The notes: generated by a model from the sequence alone, not told the origin. Shown: positions 45,640-56,545, counted from the stretch's first letter. The stretch: 64,000 bases of DNA from Amia ocellicauda (GCF_036373705.1 NC_089858.1:33320249-33384248), one strand, 5' to 3'. Translations and numbers: made by a program.

Positions 45640-46444
45640 GGCACATAGAGACACAGGCACATAGAGACACAGGCACATAGAGACACAGGCACATACACAT
45701 AGACACACACACAAATTGTATTACACAATTGACCCACACACATACTCAGATTACAGTTTTTATGGATTCAAGGTGGAAATCATTAATCATTAATTAAACG
45801 ACACTATAGGTTTATAAGAATTGATTTGCATATAATATAAGAAGAAATCATAGCTATTCTTTATAGATAGGCGAGAGTACAACTTTCAACCCCTGTGACT
45901 CATTTAAATAAATCCCCAGGCGGAACTCCCACACTTCTCTGGGACGGTCACGCCGCGCCGTGATCGGGGGACTGCGCCTGCGCGGGTCCAGTGTGGGTCA
46001 GACCCACTGGACAGCTCTGACTACACGAACAGCAAACTGGACACTGGAGTGAGTCTATTTATAGAAAACAGCAGGAGGAGGACGGACCCACACACACTGA
46101 CAGTGCACCTCCCGAAGACTGTACAAAGGCAGTCACAGGGGCACTCTTCTGGTTGGTGACAGAGCAGGTTCGGGGGGCTTTACACCGGACTGGCGTGCAG
46201 AGCCGGACCGCTCGGAAGACCCGCTACAGGACAGAGGCTGCCTCGGTGCCTCGTTTTACGTCACTATAGCTGCATGACAGCTAACGCACTCTACTCCCCC
46301 ACCCCCAGGCCGGCCAGCCTCCTGCCCCGCATCCCCCCCGTTTCCTGAGCTCACCTGCGGGCGCCGGGCCGCTGCCTGCTGGACCCGGTCTAGGACAGCA
46401 CATAGCGCCTTGCCGACCTCCTCCGACATGCCTCCTCTCCACAT
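42724..46444 (-). CDS. PLPBP: Pyridoxal phosphate homeostasis protein
   Basis: PLPBP (PROSC, YggS family) binds pyridoxal 5'-phosphate and keeps the free pool of this vitamin B6 cofactor in balance. Eight exons join in phase: 46444-46355, 44885-44778, 44151-44116, 43979-43904, 43579-43433, 43341-43199, 43085-42987, 42873-42724 (282 aa; human 275). The protein is a single TIM-barrel domain like that of alanine racemase. Visible motifs include LVAVSKTKP (with the PLP-binding lysine), [69 protein letters not shown] and [17 protein letters not shown]. All expected segments are present. The start at MWRGGMSEE matches the human start; an upstream in-frame Met at 46480 is less likely. Intron 1 holds a CA-rich minisatellite and intron 2 a Tc1 relic. 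Confidence 0.96.
42942..42972. repeat. (GT)n microsatellite
   Basis: About 14 GT units in the last PLPBP intron. Confidence 0.95.
43682..43815 (+). repeat. LINE 3' tail fragment
   Basis: Contains TTTGGCAACACTGATGTCA, GCCAATAAAGCTC and a degraded TTGAACTGAACTGAA end. This is the same tail type as the LINE ending at 25484 and lies in a PLPBP intron. Confidence 0.65.
44225..44620 (+). pseudogene. Tc1-like transposase C-terminal relic
   Basis: The translation gives [20 protein letters not shown], then [20 protein letters not shown]. The second catalytic Asp is kept, but the catalytic Glu of NPIE has become Arg. After [14 protein letters not shown] it meets a stop. The N-terminal two-thirds of the transposase are absent. 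It lies in PLPBP intron 2. Confidence 0.85.
45078..45716. repeat. CA-rich minisatellite in PLPBP intron 1
   Basis: About 20 copies of AGGCACATAGAGACAC separated by CA runs of variable length. All minus-strand frames are open because the units lack stops, which creates spurious Cys/Val-rich reading frames. Confidence 0.95.
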
Positions 46445-46597
46445 AGCCCTGCGCGGCGACAGTGAGCGTGTGTGACTCACTTCCGCTCCGCTGCCGCGAT
46501 CCCCTCGACTGACAGCTGCCAGAGCCTACCGGGGAGGCGTGGGCCCGGCGTCGGACCAATCCGGGCGCAGGACAGAAAGAGGGCGGGGGAGGGGCGC

Positions 46598-46635
46598 TGA
46601 CGTCAAGACGTTGGCCTTCTAGCGCCGCCATCTTG
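46598..46635 (-). promoter_or_regulatory. PLPBP promoter: CRE and YY1 elements
   Basis: A perfect palindromic CRE (TGACGTCA, 46598-46605) and a YY1 element (CAAGATGGCGGC on the minus strand, 46624-46635) lie about 155-190 bp upstream of the PLPBP start codon in CpG-rich DNA. YY1 elements in this orientation commonly mark start sites of housekeeping genes. Confidence 0.6.
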
Positions 46636-46639
46636 GGGA

Positions 46640-47150
46640 GGTCAGCCGTTTAGGAAATTCTTATTGTACTTATTTTTAACACTTGTTTTTTCATTGTTTA
46701 TTCAATGTTATAACCGAGATTTACTGATTTATTTGTGTACATTAGGTGCAACGTTTTCAGGTACTCAACACTGCCGGAGTGTCAACCACTGTGTCCTAAA
46801 ATCCCCCACCCACCCCCTCCTTGAACTCGTGGATTAATAAATAAATAAATTATTTGACGTCAAACGCTGCATAAATTACTCATACTGAAAAGGTGTATTT
46901 GAGGACAGAAGATCTGCAATACAATACAATAACATAAAAATAAAACATGTTCCTAAAAACAATAAATATATAATCATAATAATAACAACAACTAATCTTT
47001 GCTGTACTACAGCTCTTCAGGACCAGGGCTGGAGACCCCTGCAGCGCCCAGTGTAATCCAGGCTGGTCAGTTGTGTTGTGTTTCTTGTGTGTTGTGCTTT
47101 TTGCTTCTGATATTGATGATAAAGAAACAAGCAGACAGACAGCAGATTGA
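46640..47150. other. Intergenic stretch
   Basis: AT-rich DNA between the PLPBP promoter and the gastrokine-like gene. A segment at about 47013-47060 (GGACCAGGGCTGGAGACCCC) is the inverted relative of 55195-55240 and marks a dispersed repeat. Nothing else was recognised. Confidence 0.5.
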
Positions 47151-47164
47151 TGAATATGAAAGAA

Positions 47165-47170
47165 TTTATT
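47165..47170 (-). terminator. Candidate poly(A) signal of the gastrokine-like gene
   Basis: AATAAA on the minus strand, about 273 bp past the stop codon. Confidence 0.55.
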
Positions 47171-47327
47171 GGGTAAAGGCAGGTTTGGGGTCTACAGCAG
47201 GGACAGACATAACCACCACTCTCACATTGCTGAGCATCTTCAATCCTTTCCTGATTTTACAGACTCTCTCTCTTTTCTCCACCCCACTGCAGTAAAAACA
47301 CCAACAGCCCACAAAGCAGAGAACACT

Positions 47328-47406
47328 GGGAAGTGCGCCGCCATGAGAGTCCCATCTGCTGTCCCTGGATCTACGAAGGGAGTCTGGGGAAGCTGCCACA
47401 AGGGGT
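47328..47406 (+). repeat. Unassigned repeat, copy A
   Basis: Matches 49823-49912 closely (GGGAAGTGC.CCGCCATGAGAG, CCCTGGATCTACG, GGGGAAGCTGCCACAAGGGG). It lies in the predicted 3' UTR of the gastrokine-like gene. Confidence 0.7.
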
Positions 47407-47442
47407 CAGTGGCAGGGGGATCCGGGGGTCAGCAGGGGGTCA

Positions 47443-47847
47443 TTACCAGACTCCGATGTGTCCACATAGGTTAACGTCGATCAGGAAGAGGAGGTTGATA
47501 TTGAGGCAGGCACCAGCATCTCCGTACAGCATGTTACCTGTGAGAGAGAGAGAGGGAGGGAGGCAGGGAGGGAGGCAGTGAGGGAGGGGGAGAGGGTGTG
47601 AGAGTAGAGACAGAGAAAGAGATGAGACAGAGAGAGAGAGAGAGATGAGAAGGAGAGAGAAAGAGATGAGACAGAGAGAGAAGAATGAGACCCTCCCCCT
47701 TCCTCACCAATCTGCTCCTGTGCCCAGTTGACGGTCAGGTCGCGACAGAGTGTGTTCACCGGGGCCCCCAGGCCAGACAGGTCCTTGATGTGGGCGGGGG
47801 TCACGGTGTACTGACGAGGAGGGGCAGGGGCCGACTGCTTCCCGCTC

Positions 47848-47885
<38 letters not shown>

Positions 47886-48830
47886 TCGGCATCACAAAAT
47901 TAATTAAAATATAGAATGTTCCCAGACAGCTGTTACAAAAAAAGTCAGTTATGTTCAGTATGTTCTGAAACTAAGCCCATGCCACTTGCTTGACATGCCA
48001 GTAAAGCACTGAAATCTGTATTCTGTCTCTTCTTCCGGTCTCTCCCCACTCTCTCCTCTCCTCCCTCTCTGCTCACCTTCTGCTCCTGCAGTATCTGCTT
48101 CAGTTTGTCCAGACTGGGGAATGTCGCCTTGTTCATTCTGACCAGGACACACGACTGGCTGTCAAACATCCTGTAGGCGATGACCCCCTGGCAGCCAATA
48201 AATAACCAATAACCAGTGGTCAGTAATCTGTTATCAGTCATCTATAATCAGCAATCACTGAAAAGATTAAAAATCCCATCATCAATAAACCAAAGGTCAA
48301 TAACCCATCTGTAGTCGACACACAATTGACCACACATTGATACATAATCTATAATCAATATTATATGATGACCATAATAGAAACTGAGAGACTTTCACTT
48401 TCACACATTAAGACATAAATAAATTAACTAACTTCACCATGTTGTTATTATTATTATTATTAATATGAATGACTTGTTTGTTAATTACTCACAGTCTTGT
48501 AGTCAATGACGAGGGTCACAGATTTGCGCCCCTCCCCTACATGCTCAATAGCCAGGCCCTTCGCCTCATCAATCAGCAGGGTGTGGTGACTCTCCTTCCC
48601 ATCCTTCCCCTTCTTCATCACTGACATACTCTGAGAGAGGGAGGGCGAGAAGGTGAGGGAAGGAGAAGGGAGAGAGAGGGAGAGGTGGAAAGGGTGAGAC
48701 AGTATTAGAGAGCGTTCGATGCCATCCACACCGAAGGGGTTTGAGAGAAAGAGAGAGAGAGAAAGAGAGGGAACAAACTGACAGTGGTAAAAGGATCAAA
48801 AGAGAAATATAGAGAGAGGGAAAACCAAGC

Positions 48831-48861
<31 letters not shown>

Positions 48862-49115
48862 GTGTTCAGACTCACCTCTTCAGCGAAGATGGGGGCCAGG
48901 AGGACTCCGAGGAGGAGAGAGACAAACAGACTCTGTGAGAGAGAAACAAAAAACTTTGTTAAAGGACCATTTAAACTACAGACAGACAGACACACACACA
49001 TGCACATCTCCCTACACAAGCATCTGCATCTCCAGCCAGAGGCCATTAAGGCAACAACAGCAGGACTACAAGCAGAGCCCACAGCTGGATTCATGGAGCT
49101 TACCTTAGCCATCAT
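47443..49115 (-). CDS. Gastrokine-like secreted BRICHOS protein
   Basis: Six exons join in phase: 49115-49104, 48932-48876, 48630-48493, 48187-48077, 47846-47708, 47537-47443 (183 aa; human gastrokines are about 185). A signal peptide (LFVSLLLGVLLAPIFAEE) is followed by a BRICHOS domain: VTLVIDYKTGVIAYRMFD, SCVLVRMNKATFPSLDKL, and a VTPAHIKDLSGLGAPVNTLC block like the VNPNRVEDLNKFGKNIVNMC block of GKN. The two BRICHOS cysteines are present (SC at about 118, TLC at about 144-150), plus further C-terminal cysteines and an aromatic end (CGHIGVW). There is no membrane anchor before the domain, which argues against surfactant protein C. Gastrokines are secreted by gastric mucosal cells. Nearby PCYOX1, SNRPG and FAM136A match the human GKN region at 2p13. 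Whether it is GKN1-, GKN2- or GKN3-like cannot be settled here. Confidence 0.83.
47851..47882. repeat. (GA)n microsatellite
   Basis: About 16 GA units immediately before the fifth exon of the gastrokine-like gene; its complement serves as the CT-rich polypyrimidine tract. Confidence 0.9.
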
Positions 49116-49189
49116 GGTGTTAGTTGGTGTGATTCGCAGTGATGATGCCAGGATAGAGCTGACTGGTGCCCGGCTGCTTTCTGTGCCAC

Positions 49190-49197
49190 TATATATA
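49190..49197 (-). promoter_or_regulatory. TATA box of the gastrokine-like gene
   Basis: TATATATA 75 bp upstream of the start codon, placing the transcript start about 45-50 bp before the ATG. A strong TATA box suits a highly expressed tissue-specific gene. Confidence 0.7.
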
Positions 49198-49329
49198 CCA
49201 GTGGTAGAGGGGGTGAGGCCAGCCCAAGACAAACTCAACAAAGACACATTAAAGAATCACACAGAGTAGCAACATCAAATACTATTATATACTATTATAT
49301 GATATGGATTTCCTTTTCTTGTTGTTCTG

Positions 49330-49445
49330 TATCTCGGGCCTCAATCAGGGAACTCCAAACACACATATTGACTTTGCAGGTGTGGACTGTGAATGGGCCA
49401 GAGAAGCGATAAGATGGGAGAGGAACACCCAAAATCTCCACCTCT
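49330..49445 (+). repeat. Unassigned repeat, copy C
   Basis: Matches 49935-50040: AACTCCAAACACACATATTG, GAGAAGCGATAAGA, GGGAGAGGAACACCCAAAAT. Same family as the copies at 47328 and 49823. Confidence 0.7.
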
Positions 49446-49822
49446 GGAGTGTCTTTGTCTTGTGTTGGTGCTAGTGTGTTGTGCGGTGTATGTGTGGGAA
49501 TGGAGGTGTACCCTGGGAATGGAGGGTGGGACATATTGACGATACAATTTTATTTTTGTTAGTTGAGGTATTTTTGTTGATTAGGGTGTATAGGGTTTAA
49601 ATATTGTGTTTCGGAAAGATTCCAGTCTGACTCTAACTCAGGAAACTATGTTTGCTAAGGAAGGCCAGTATCTGGATGTTTATGATTCAGCTCCCTCATT
49701 TGTATTAGTCCTTGAGGGTAATTAGTCCTTGATTCCTGCTGTATCTGAGGGCTGCTGTGTTTCAACATCCCGTTGCAGATGCTGTCTGGGCGCAGACTTT
49801 GCGTTTGAACAGTGAGAATTAG

Positions 49823-50040
49823 GAGGACCGGAGGGAAGTGCACCGCCATGAGAGTCCTGTCTGCGGTCCCTGGATCTACGGAGAGGGGGCGGGGAAGCTG
49901 CCACAAGGGGACGTCGGGAGCACGATCTTGGTGCCGGCAGGTAACTCCAAACACACATATTGACTTTGTAGGTGCCGGCTGCTGGGAAAATGGGTTAGAG
50001 AAGCGATAAGACGGGAGAGGAACACCCAAAATCTCCCAGC
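49823..50040 (+). repeat. Unassigned repeat, copy B (longest)
   Basis: Its first half matches copy A (47328-47406) and its second half matches copy C (49330-49445), so it links the two as parts of one unit of at least 220 bp. The family is not recognised. A minus-strand peptide, LRRSRD-R-DSHGGALPS, is shared by A and B, which hints at a former coding origin. Confidence 0.7.
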
Positions 50041-50665
50041 AGGAGTCTCCAGTCTCCGATCTGCTTTATTCACCTAAAATATATTTGATCCACCTGTTTT
50101 ATTATATACACTTAAACCTAATACTAAAACAATGAAACAAACTATATTTTAATAATTTAATTCTCATTTAAAATGAATCTGTGAAACAACTCGTGCTTCA
50201 GGGTAGAAGACGATATCCGGTGGGGACACCATTACACAGACTTTCCCACCCCTCCTCGTCTGCCCTGCATGTTATCTCACAATCTCAAAGCCACTATCAC
50301 TGGCCCAATATCTCTGGCCAACTAACTCAACTGCAAGCAGTCCACACGAGAGCCTCTACCCTCAAAGTCAACTGAGAGAGTGAGGGAATGAGGGAAAGAG
50401 GCCAAGTCTCTCTTCTCCCTCACAATATCCAAATGCTTGCTCTTCCTGTCTGGTCTCCCTCTCTACGCGTTCACTCACAGCAGGGCAGCCATCCTGCTAT
50501 CGGTCAGGGGGACAGCTTCACTGGACGGTCCAGGGCAGCTGCTTCCATTAAACAAGCACACTGCTATCAGGTCAGCGGTGAAGAGAAACTCATAATAATA
50601 ACACCACCAAAAACTAGAATTTAAAGTATACTTTGGCTGCATGCAACAGTACTTTCTGCATGATA

Positions 50666-51955
50666 TACAGCACTAAGCAAAAGTTTTAGGCAGGTGTGAA
50701 AAAATGCTGTAATGTAAGAATGCTTTCAAAAATACATATTCATAGATTATATTTATCAATTAACTAAATGCAAAGTGAGTGAACAGAAGAAAAATCTAAA
50801 TCAAATCCATATTTGGTCTGACCACCCTTTGCCTATAAAACAGCATCAATTCTTCTAGGTACACTTGCTCAAAGTCAGGGATTTTGTAGGCATATAGTCA
50901 GGTGTTTGATTAAACAATTACACCAAACAGGTGCTAATGATCATCAATTCAATATGTAGGTTGAAACACAATCATTAACTGGAACAGAAACCGCTGTGTA
51001 GGAGGAATAAAACTGGGTGAGGAACAGCCAAACTCAGCTAACAAGGTGAGGTTGCTGAAGAGAGTTTACTGTCAAAAGTCATACACCATGGCAAGACTGA
51101 GCACAGCAACAAGACACAAGGTAGTTATACTGCATCAGCAAGGTCTCTCCCAGGCAGACATTTCAAGGCAGACAGGGGTTTCCAGATCATGCTTACTTCC
51201 CTTCGCAATTGGAAGATGTTCAGCAGTGCCATCAGCTCAGAATTGGCAGAAAACAGTGGGACCCTGGTACAGCCATCTACTGTCCGGAGAAGTCTAGTCA
51301 GAAGTGGCCTTCATGGAAGACTTGTGGCCAAAAAGCCATTCCTCCGACGTGGAAACAAGGCCAAGTGACTCAACTATGCACGAAAACACAGGAACTGGGG
51401 TGCAGAAAAATGGCAGCAGGCGCTCTGGACTGACGAGTCCAAATGTGAAATATTTGGCTGTAGCAGAAGGCAGTTCATTGGCTGAAGGGCTGGAGAGCGG
51501 CACACGAATGAGTGTCTGCAGGCAACAGTGAAGCACGGTCATTAAGAACTATCTTCAGCGTAAAGAAGAACAAGGAGTCCTGGAAGTGATGGTATGGCCC
51601 CCACAGAGCCCTGATCTCAACATCGAGTCTGTCTGGGATTACATGGAGAGAGAGAAGAAACTGAGGCTGCCTAAATCCACAGAAGAACTGTGGTTAGTTC
51701 TCCAAGATGTTTGGGCCAACCTACCTGCCGAGTTCCTTCACAAACTGTGTGCAAGTGAACCTAGAAGAACTGATGCTGTTTTGAAGGCAAAGGGTGGTCA
51801 CAGCAAATATGGATTTGATGTAGATTTTTCTTTTGTTCTCTCACTTTGCATTTAGTTAATTGAAAAATATAATCTATTAACATGTCTATTTTTGAAAGCA
51901 TTCTTACTTTACAGCATTTTTTCACACCTGCCTAAAACTTTTGCACAGTACTGTA
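50666..51955 (+). mobile_element. Decayed Tc1-like transposon
   Basis: Long inverted ends are clear: left TACAGCACTAAGCAAAAGTT with TTAGGCAGGTGTGAAAAAAT, right complement TACAGTACTGTGCAAAAGTT with the same continuation. The transposase start is at 51088 (MARLSTATRHKVVILHQQGL, then SQADISRQTGVSRS). The frame is lost soon after and recovered in pieces, ending with WPPQSPDLNIESVWDYMERE and AVLKAKGGHSKY. The NPIE block reads N-IE, so one proline codon has been lost. There are several frameshifts plus a mid-domain deletion, so it is inactive. Confidence 0.88.
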
Positions 51956-51959
51956 TTAC

Positions 51960-53183
51960 TGGATATGCAGTATATTACGGTAGCACGCATGTTAATATCA
52001 GTAATCGATTTTTAATAAAGTAGAATTTAGGTCAGGAGTAGTGTGCAGCAGTAATGGTATGTAAAAGGTTAGTAAGTAGGTTAGTAACTGTACACACATA
52101 ACCTGCATAGTAGCACGGACACTACCCTCCCTGCTAATATCTCTATTGGACAGCAGCTGACGGTCCTGGTCGTGTGCGCCCTCTAGCGGTACAGCCTCGC
52201 CAGACGGGGGGGTAATCAATCAATCAATCAATCAACACATTGATAAATACAACGCACAGACCCACCCGCTACATTAATAATAAGTTTTAGGAGTGTTGGA
52301 TTTAGAACCGATTATTATTTTATTCAAATAATGGTTTGTAATTATAATTTTGGATGATATGCAGTAAAAAGCACAAACACGGTTGTATTAGGAATCACTA
52401 TGAGGCGCTTCCTATATAATTGTTATGGCTGCCCCCTATGCGAGGATGATTGAGGCCAACATTAATAATTAAATACAATTATATTTGAATTGTTTTTATT
52501 TATTCATTCGGACACATGATCCTCCACAGTCCATTGTAGTATTTACATATTGAATTAGTTATTATTGAAATACGTCTTAATTAGCCTTGGGGCTGTTTCC
52601 GCTATATGATCAGCTCATTTGTAAAAGGAGCGGATTCATTTCACACAGGTTTTGACTGGAATCGACGATTGAAAAAGTTGCATGAACTTTGTCCTGTACG
52701 ACACACACAGGAAAACAGCGGCGTCTGCTCCGTCTCACAGTGGAGGTATTGCTATCCCACAGTGCAGTGGGACTGTTCACTGTCTATGCTCTCATATACA
52801 AGCTTTACAGACAGAAGTACCGTGAAACTGGCGCCATTGTGGCTCGAACTACAGAAGTACAGTGCCTTAAACACTTCCAAATATGTTGAGCCACAATGGC
52901 GATCAAGTGCCAACAGTTTCATCCAAGCGTTAACCTCCGAATGTGTGAGTGTATCGGTACTGTATGTGTGTGGGGGGGAACCACGAAGGGGGGCGAATGT
53001 GTGTTATAGTGTCAATCCCCCTGTTTTACCGCAGTGACTGGCATTAATGGTCTGCTTAATTGGTTTGAATTACACCGAGGCGGTCCAACAGCAATGCAGG
53101 GGCGGGGCGGACAACTTGGACAAGTTTCGCAACAGATCCTCACGCTGAGCTGTAACTCCAGTACTGCTCAGGGTTATTGGATA

Positions 53184-53221
<38 letters not shown>

Positions 53222-53480
53222 CAGAAACCAGTCTGCGTGTGTGCGCCAATAAGAGCATCGAAACGGGTTCATATTTACACACGGGTATCTGTATGACTTT
53301 TGCGGTGTTTTCTCCGTGTGTCGCTTGGACTTCGACCTGCGCCCGAGGGTGCGAGCAGACGGTAAATAGTGCGGACCCATTATCCACGCTGTGACTTTCA
53401 TTCATAGTCCATTATTGTTCTTCTGGTATTGAGTGGGACACTAACCGCAGGCCTGCAGTGTGGCGCCGGCTCTGTGCGCA
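51960..53480. other. Intergenic and promoter region before PCYOX1
   Basis: No other gene was recognised. It contains a CTCF-like motif at 52176-52189, a short (AATC)n repeat near 52215, a (TTA)n repeat at 53186-53220 and more GC-rich DNA from about 53220 that likely holds the PCYOX1 start site. Confidence 0.5.
52176..52189 (-). promoter_or_regulatory. CTCF-like motif
   Basis: On the minus strand CCGCTAGAGGGCGC fits the CTCF core CCRSYAGRKGGCRC at every position. It lies between the Tc1 relic and PCYOX1. Binding is inferred from the motif alone. Confidence 0.4.
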
Positions 53481-53486
53481 GGTGCC

Positions 53487-56268
53487 ATGCGGGCGGTTCC
53501 GCTCGGTCCGGTCCTGTTTCTGGGTCTGTCTCTGTGCATCGCCTCAGCCCCAGAGCTCCGGGAGGCGCCGAAGAAAATAGGTAGGCCAATTTTAATAATG
53601 AATGATTTGACTTGATTACCAGATTAGTATTGTGTGAACCCCTCCTCCTTCTCTATCTCAAAACGCTTTTAAAGAGAGTCTGGTTTCATGTACAGTCGGC
53701 ATGGTCAGTCATGAAGCCAATCATTATTATTATTGATTTCTGAACAGACACCCTCATGCAGGCGACTTACAGTTTACACAAGAAACAATGCAAGGCATTC
53801 CAAAGTGCAGCAATACAATCTGTACAAAACACAACAAGCACACATCTCAGCACAACACCACAGAAGTGCTAACCATACACCAGTAATCGGGAGCATGATT
53901 GCAGAAAACCAATCTGACATTGTTAAAACAAGGAACCAAATCCTCATTTGACAAACCGAAAAAAATCCAAATTCCAAACCGTTTACCTGAGCAATGTTTC
54001 CCCCCCAATCTAGAACCATTGATTCTCTCTTATCATGCATGTTCATTCCTAAGTATGTGCAAAAACACTGTCCTATTGTCTGTTGCTTTGAAAGCATTCA
54101 TAATTATTATTTGCCACATTTAACCAAATTCCCCAGGCAGCTTTTGCTTCTGCATCACTGCCTGCTCCAAAAGGAAGGGAGAGCACTGCCATGGGACACA
54201 CCCCTTCCGGTGGGAATATAACTGCTTATGACCAGGAAATCAAAACTCTCTCCCTCTCCCTCAGCGGTGGTGGGCGCGGGGGTGGGGGGCACGGCCGCTG
54301 CCTACTTCCTGCGCCAAGAGTTCGGGGCGGAGGTGCAGATCGACGTGTTCGAGGCCGGACAGGTGGGGGGGCGGCTGGCCAGCGTCCACGTTGAGGGGGC
54401 GGAGTACGATGCGGGGGTGTCCGGCTTTCACCCCCTCAACCTGCACATGAAGCACTTCGCGGACACGCTGGGTGAGCGGGGGGGCAGCAGTATGCTCTCT
54501 ACATTCTAAACTTTACTGCATAATTTCCTCAAATTAAGGCTCTTGTAAACACACTCACTGGATCTGTGCCCCCCAGGCCTGCCGGTGCGGGGCGGGGTGC
54601 CATCGCTTCGCGCGGTGCTGGACGGGCCGGGCCTGGTGCTGGAGGAGAGCGAGTGGCTGCTGGTCACAGTGCTGCGCCTGCTGTGGCGCCACGGGCTGGG
54701 CCTGCTGAGGCTGGCACTGTGGGTGGAGGGCGAGCTGGACAAGCTCATGAGGTGAGGGACTGAACACCGCCCTGAACACCACAGACAGCCCTGCTCCTCT
54801 CCACGTTGGCCTAGCCTTTAACCCTCAACACTTGCACTCTCTCTCTCACTCACTCACTCACTCACACACACACACTCTCTCTCTCTCCCCTCCACCTCAC
54901 CTCACCTCTCTCTCTTTCTCTCTCTCCCTCTCTCAGGGTTTATCAGTTCCAGCAGTTCGGCTACTCGTTCTCCAGTGTGGAGCGTCTGCTTCACGCCATA
55001 GGCGGCGACGACTTCCTGCGGCTGACCAATCAGACGCTGGGGGAGGCCCTGCAGGGGGCGGGCTTCTCACAGCACTTCGTGAACGAGATCGTCATCCCCG
55101 TCACCCGTGGCAGCTATGGACAGAGCGTCAAGATCAATGCCTTTGCAGGTGAGAGACGGAGAGGAGGAGGGTAAGGTAGGGCAGACAGTCCAGTCCAGCA
55201 GGGTCTCCAGCCCTGGTCCTGGAGAGACACAGTCCAGTAGGCTCAGGGTGGGTTCTGCTGTGTCAGGGCAGGCCATGTTTGACTCTCCCCCTGCTGGGCA
55301 GGTGTGGTGGCGCTGGCGGGCGCGGGGACGAACCGCTGGGCCGTGGAGGGGGGGAACCAGCTGATCTGCACCGGGCTCCTGTACCACAGCAAGGCCCAGC
55401 TCATCCAGGCCACGGTCTCCACCATCACCACGAAACAACGGCCCCTCAGGACAGGTGAGGACACACCGCACAATCAGAACGAGACACACACAATCTACTT
55501 TGCATATGGAACACAATCCTGAAACAGAGATGACACTGATGTCTGTGTTTATGCACGCTTACGTGTTCTCTCTTCACAGGGGGCTCCGTTTCTCTGTACG
55601 AGGTGAGCTACACCAGGGAGGATGGGGGTGGCCACGGGCTGTATGACATTGTGGTGGTGGCCACGCCCCTCCAACAGGGCACCTCTGACATCACCTTTCC
55701 GGGCCTCACCCCCCCTGTCAACGCCCCCTTCCCTGGCCGCTACCACCCCACCGTCACCACCCTGGTGCTGGGCTGCCTCAACACCGCCCAGCTGCACGCC
55801 AGCCCCGACCTGCAGGCCTCTGAGATCCTGACCACGGACATGGGGGGTGCAGTGGGAGGGCTGGGGGGCAGCCCTACTGTGTACAGCCTGACCACCCAGG
55901 ACCCTGTGCGTCCCCCAGCAGGCTACCGCCGGCCCCCTGCTCACCAGCCTCGCGTGTGGAGGGTGTTATCCAGTGCGCCTCTGAGCGAGAGCCAGCTGGG
56001 GACGTTGTTCCTGCCCCCGGCAGAGGTGGTGTCCCGGCGGCAGTGGCTGGCGTCCCCTGCATACAGCGGCACCCCCCACCGCCTGCCCCCTGTGGTGCTG
56101 CATGAGAGGCTGTACTATGTGTCCGCGGTGGACTGGGCTGCTGCCGGGCCCGAGCTCAGCGCCGTGGCGGCCCGCAACGTGGCGCTGCTGGCCCGACACC
56201 GCTGGAGTGGAGAGAAAGAGCAGGTGGACCAGGAGGACCTGCATGCTCGCCTCCGCGGAGAGCTGTAG
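53487..56268 (+). CDS. PCYOX1: Prenylcysteine oxidase 1
   Basis: PCYOX1 is a lysosomal, lipoprotein-associated FAD thioether oxidase that splits farnesyl- and geranylgeranyl-cysteine from degraded prenylated proteins into cysteine, an isoprenoid aldehyde and hydrogen peroxide. Six exons join in phase: 53487-53580, 54265-54471, 54577-54751, 54937-55148, 55302-55454, 55580-56268 (509 aa; human 505). The parts are a signal peptide ([17 protein letters not shown]), an FAD-binding Rossmann motif ([20 protein letters not shown], then [10 protein letters not shown]), [51 protein letters not shown], and a C-terminal [25 protein letters not shown]1 is preferred over PCYOX1L because of the conserved neighbours SNRPG and FAM136A. 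Confidence 0.95.
53715..53780 (-). repeat. L2/SINE-type 3' tail fragment
   Basis: The minus strand reads GTAAGTCGCCTGCATGAGGG then TGTCTG, a variant of the conserved fish tail GTAAGTCGC..GGATAAG.GTGTCTG. It lies in PCYOX1 intron 1. Confidence 0.6.
55190..55250. repeat. Dispersed repeat fragment
   Basis: GGTCTCCAGCCCTGGTCCTG is the inverted counterpart of 47013-47060. It lies in a PCYOX1 intron; the family is unknown. Confidence 0.45.
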
Positions 56269-56490
56269 AGGGGGACACGGAGACCACACTGCTCCTGGGT
56301 CAGCACCCCACTGCATTCACAGCCGCTGGACAGCAGAGAGCGTGGCTCTGCAGCAGCACAACCCTGCAGGCCGGGCAACAATCCCCGAGCGGATCGGCTC
56401 ACAGGACTGCACATCGATGGTGTTCAGCAGTATGTAAAGCCAGTAATGAAGCGACTACTGACACACTGTTCAGCAACACTCCTGCACTAC

Positions 56491-56496
56491 AATAAA
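56491..56496 (+). terminator. Poly(A) signal of PCYOX1
   Basis: AATAAA about 223 bp past the PCYOX1 stop. Confidence 0.65.
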
Positions 56497-56539
56497 TATG
56501 AAGAAAAAAAATCTTGATTCAATACTGCGTCTCAGTATC

Positions 56540-56545
56540 TTTATT
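56540..56545 (-). terminator. Candidate poly(A) signal of SNRPG
   Basis: AATAAA on the minus strand, 615 bp past the SNRPG stop. It lies only 43 bp from the PCYOX1 signal on the other strand. Confidence 0.5.

Noticed and set aside
44925-45743. Minus-strand Cys/Val-rich frames of 216-272 codons
   Set aside because: Products of a CA-rich minisatellite in PLPBP intron 1; all three frames look alike and none resembles a protein family.
47443-49115. Surfactant protein C or another membrane BRICHOS protein
   Set aside because: There is a cleavable signal peptide rather than an internal membrane anchor, and the C-terminal part aligns with gastrokines.
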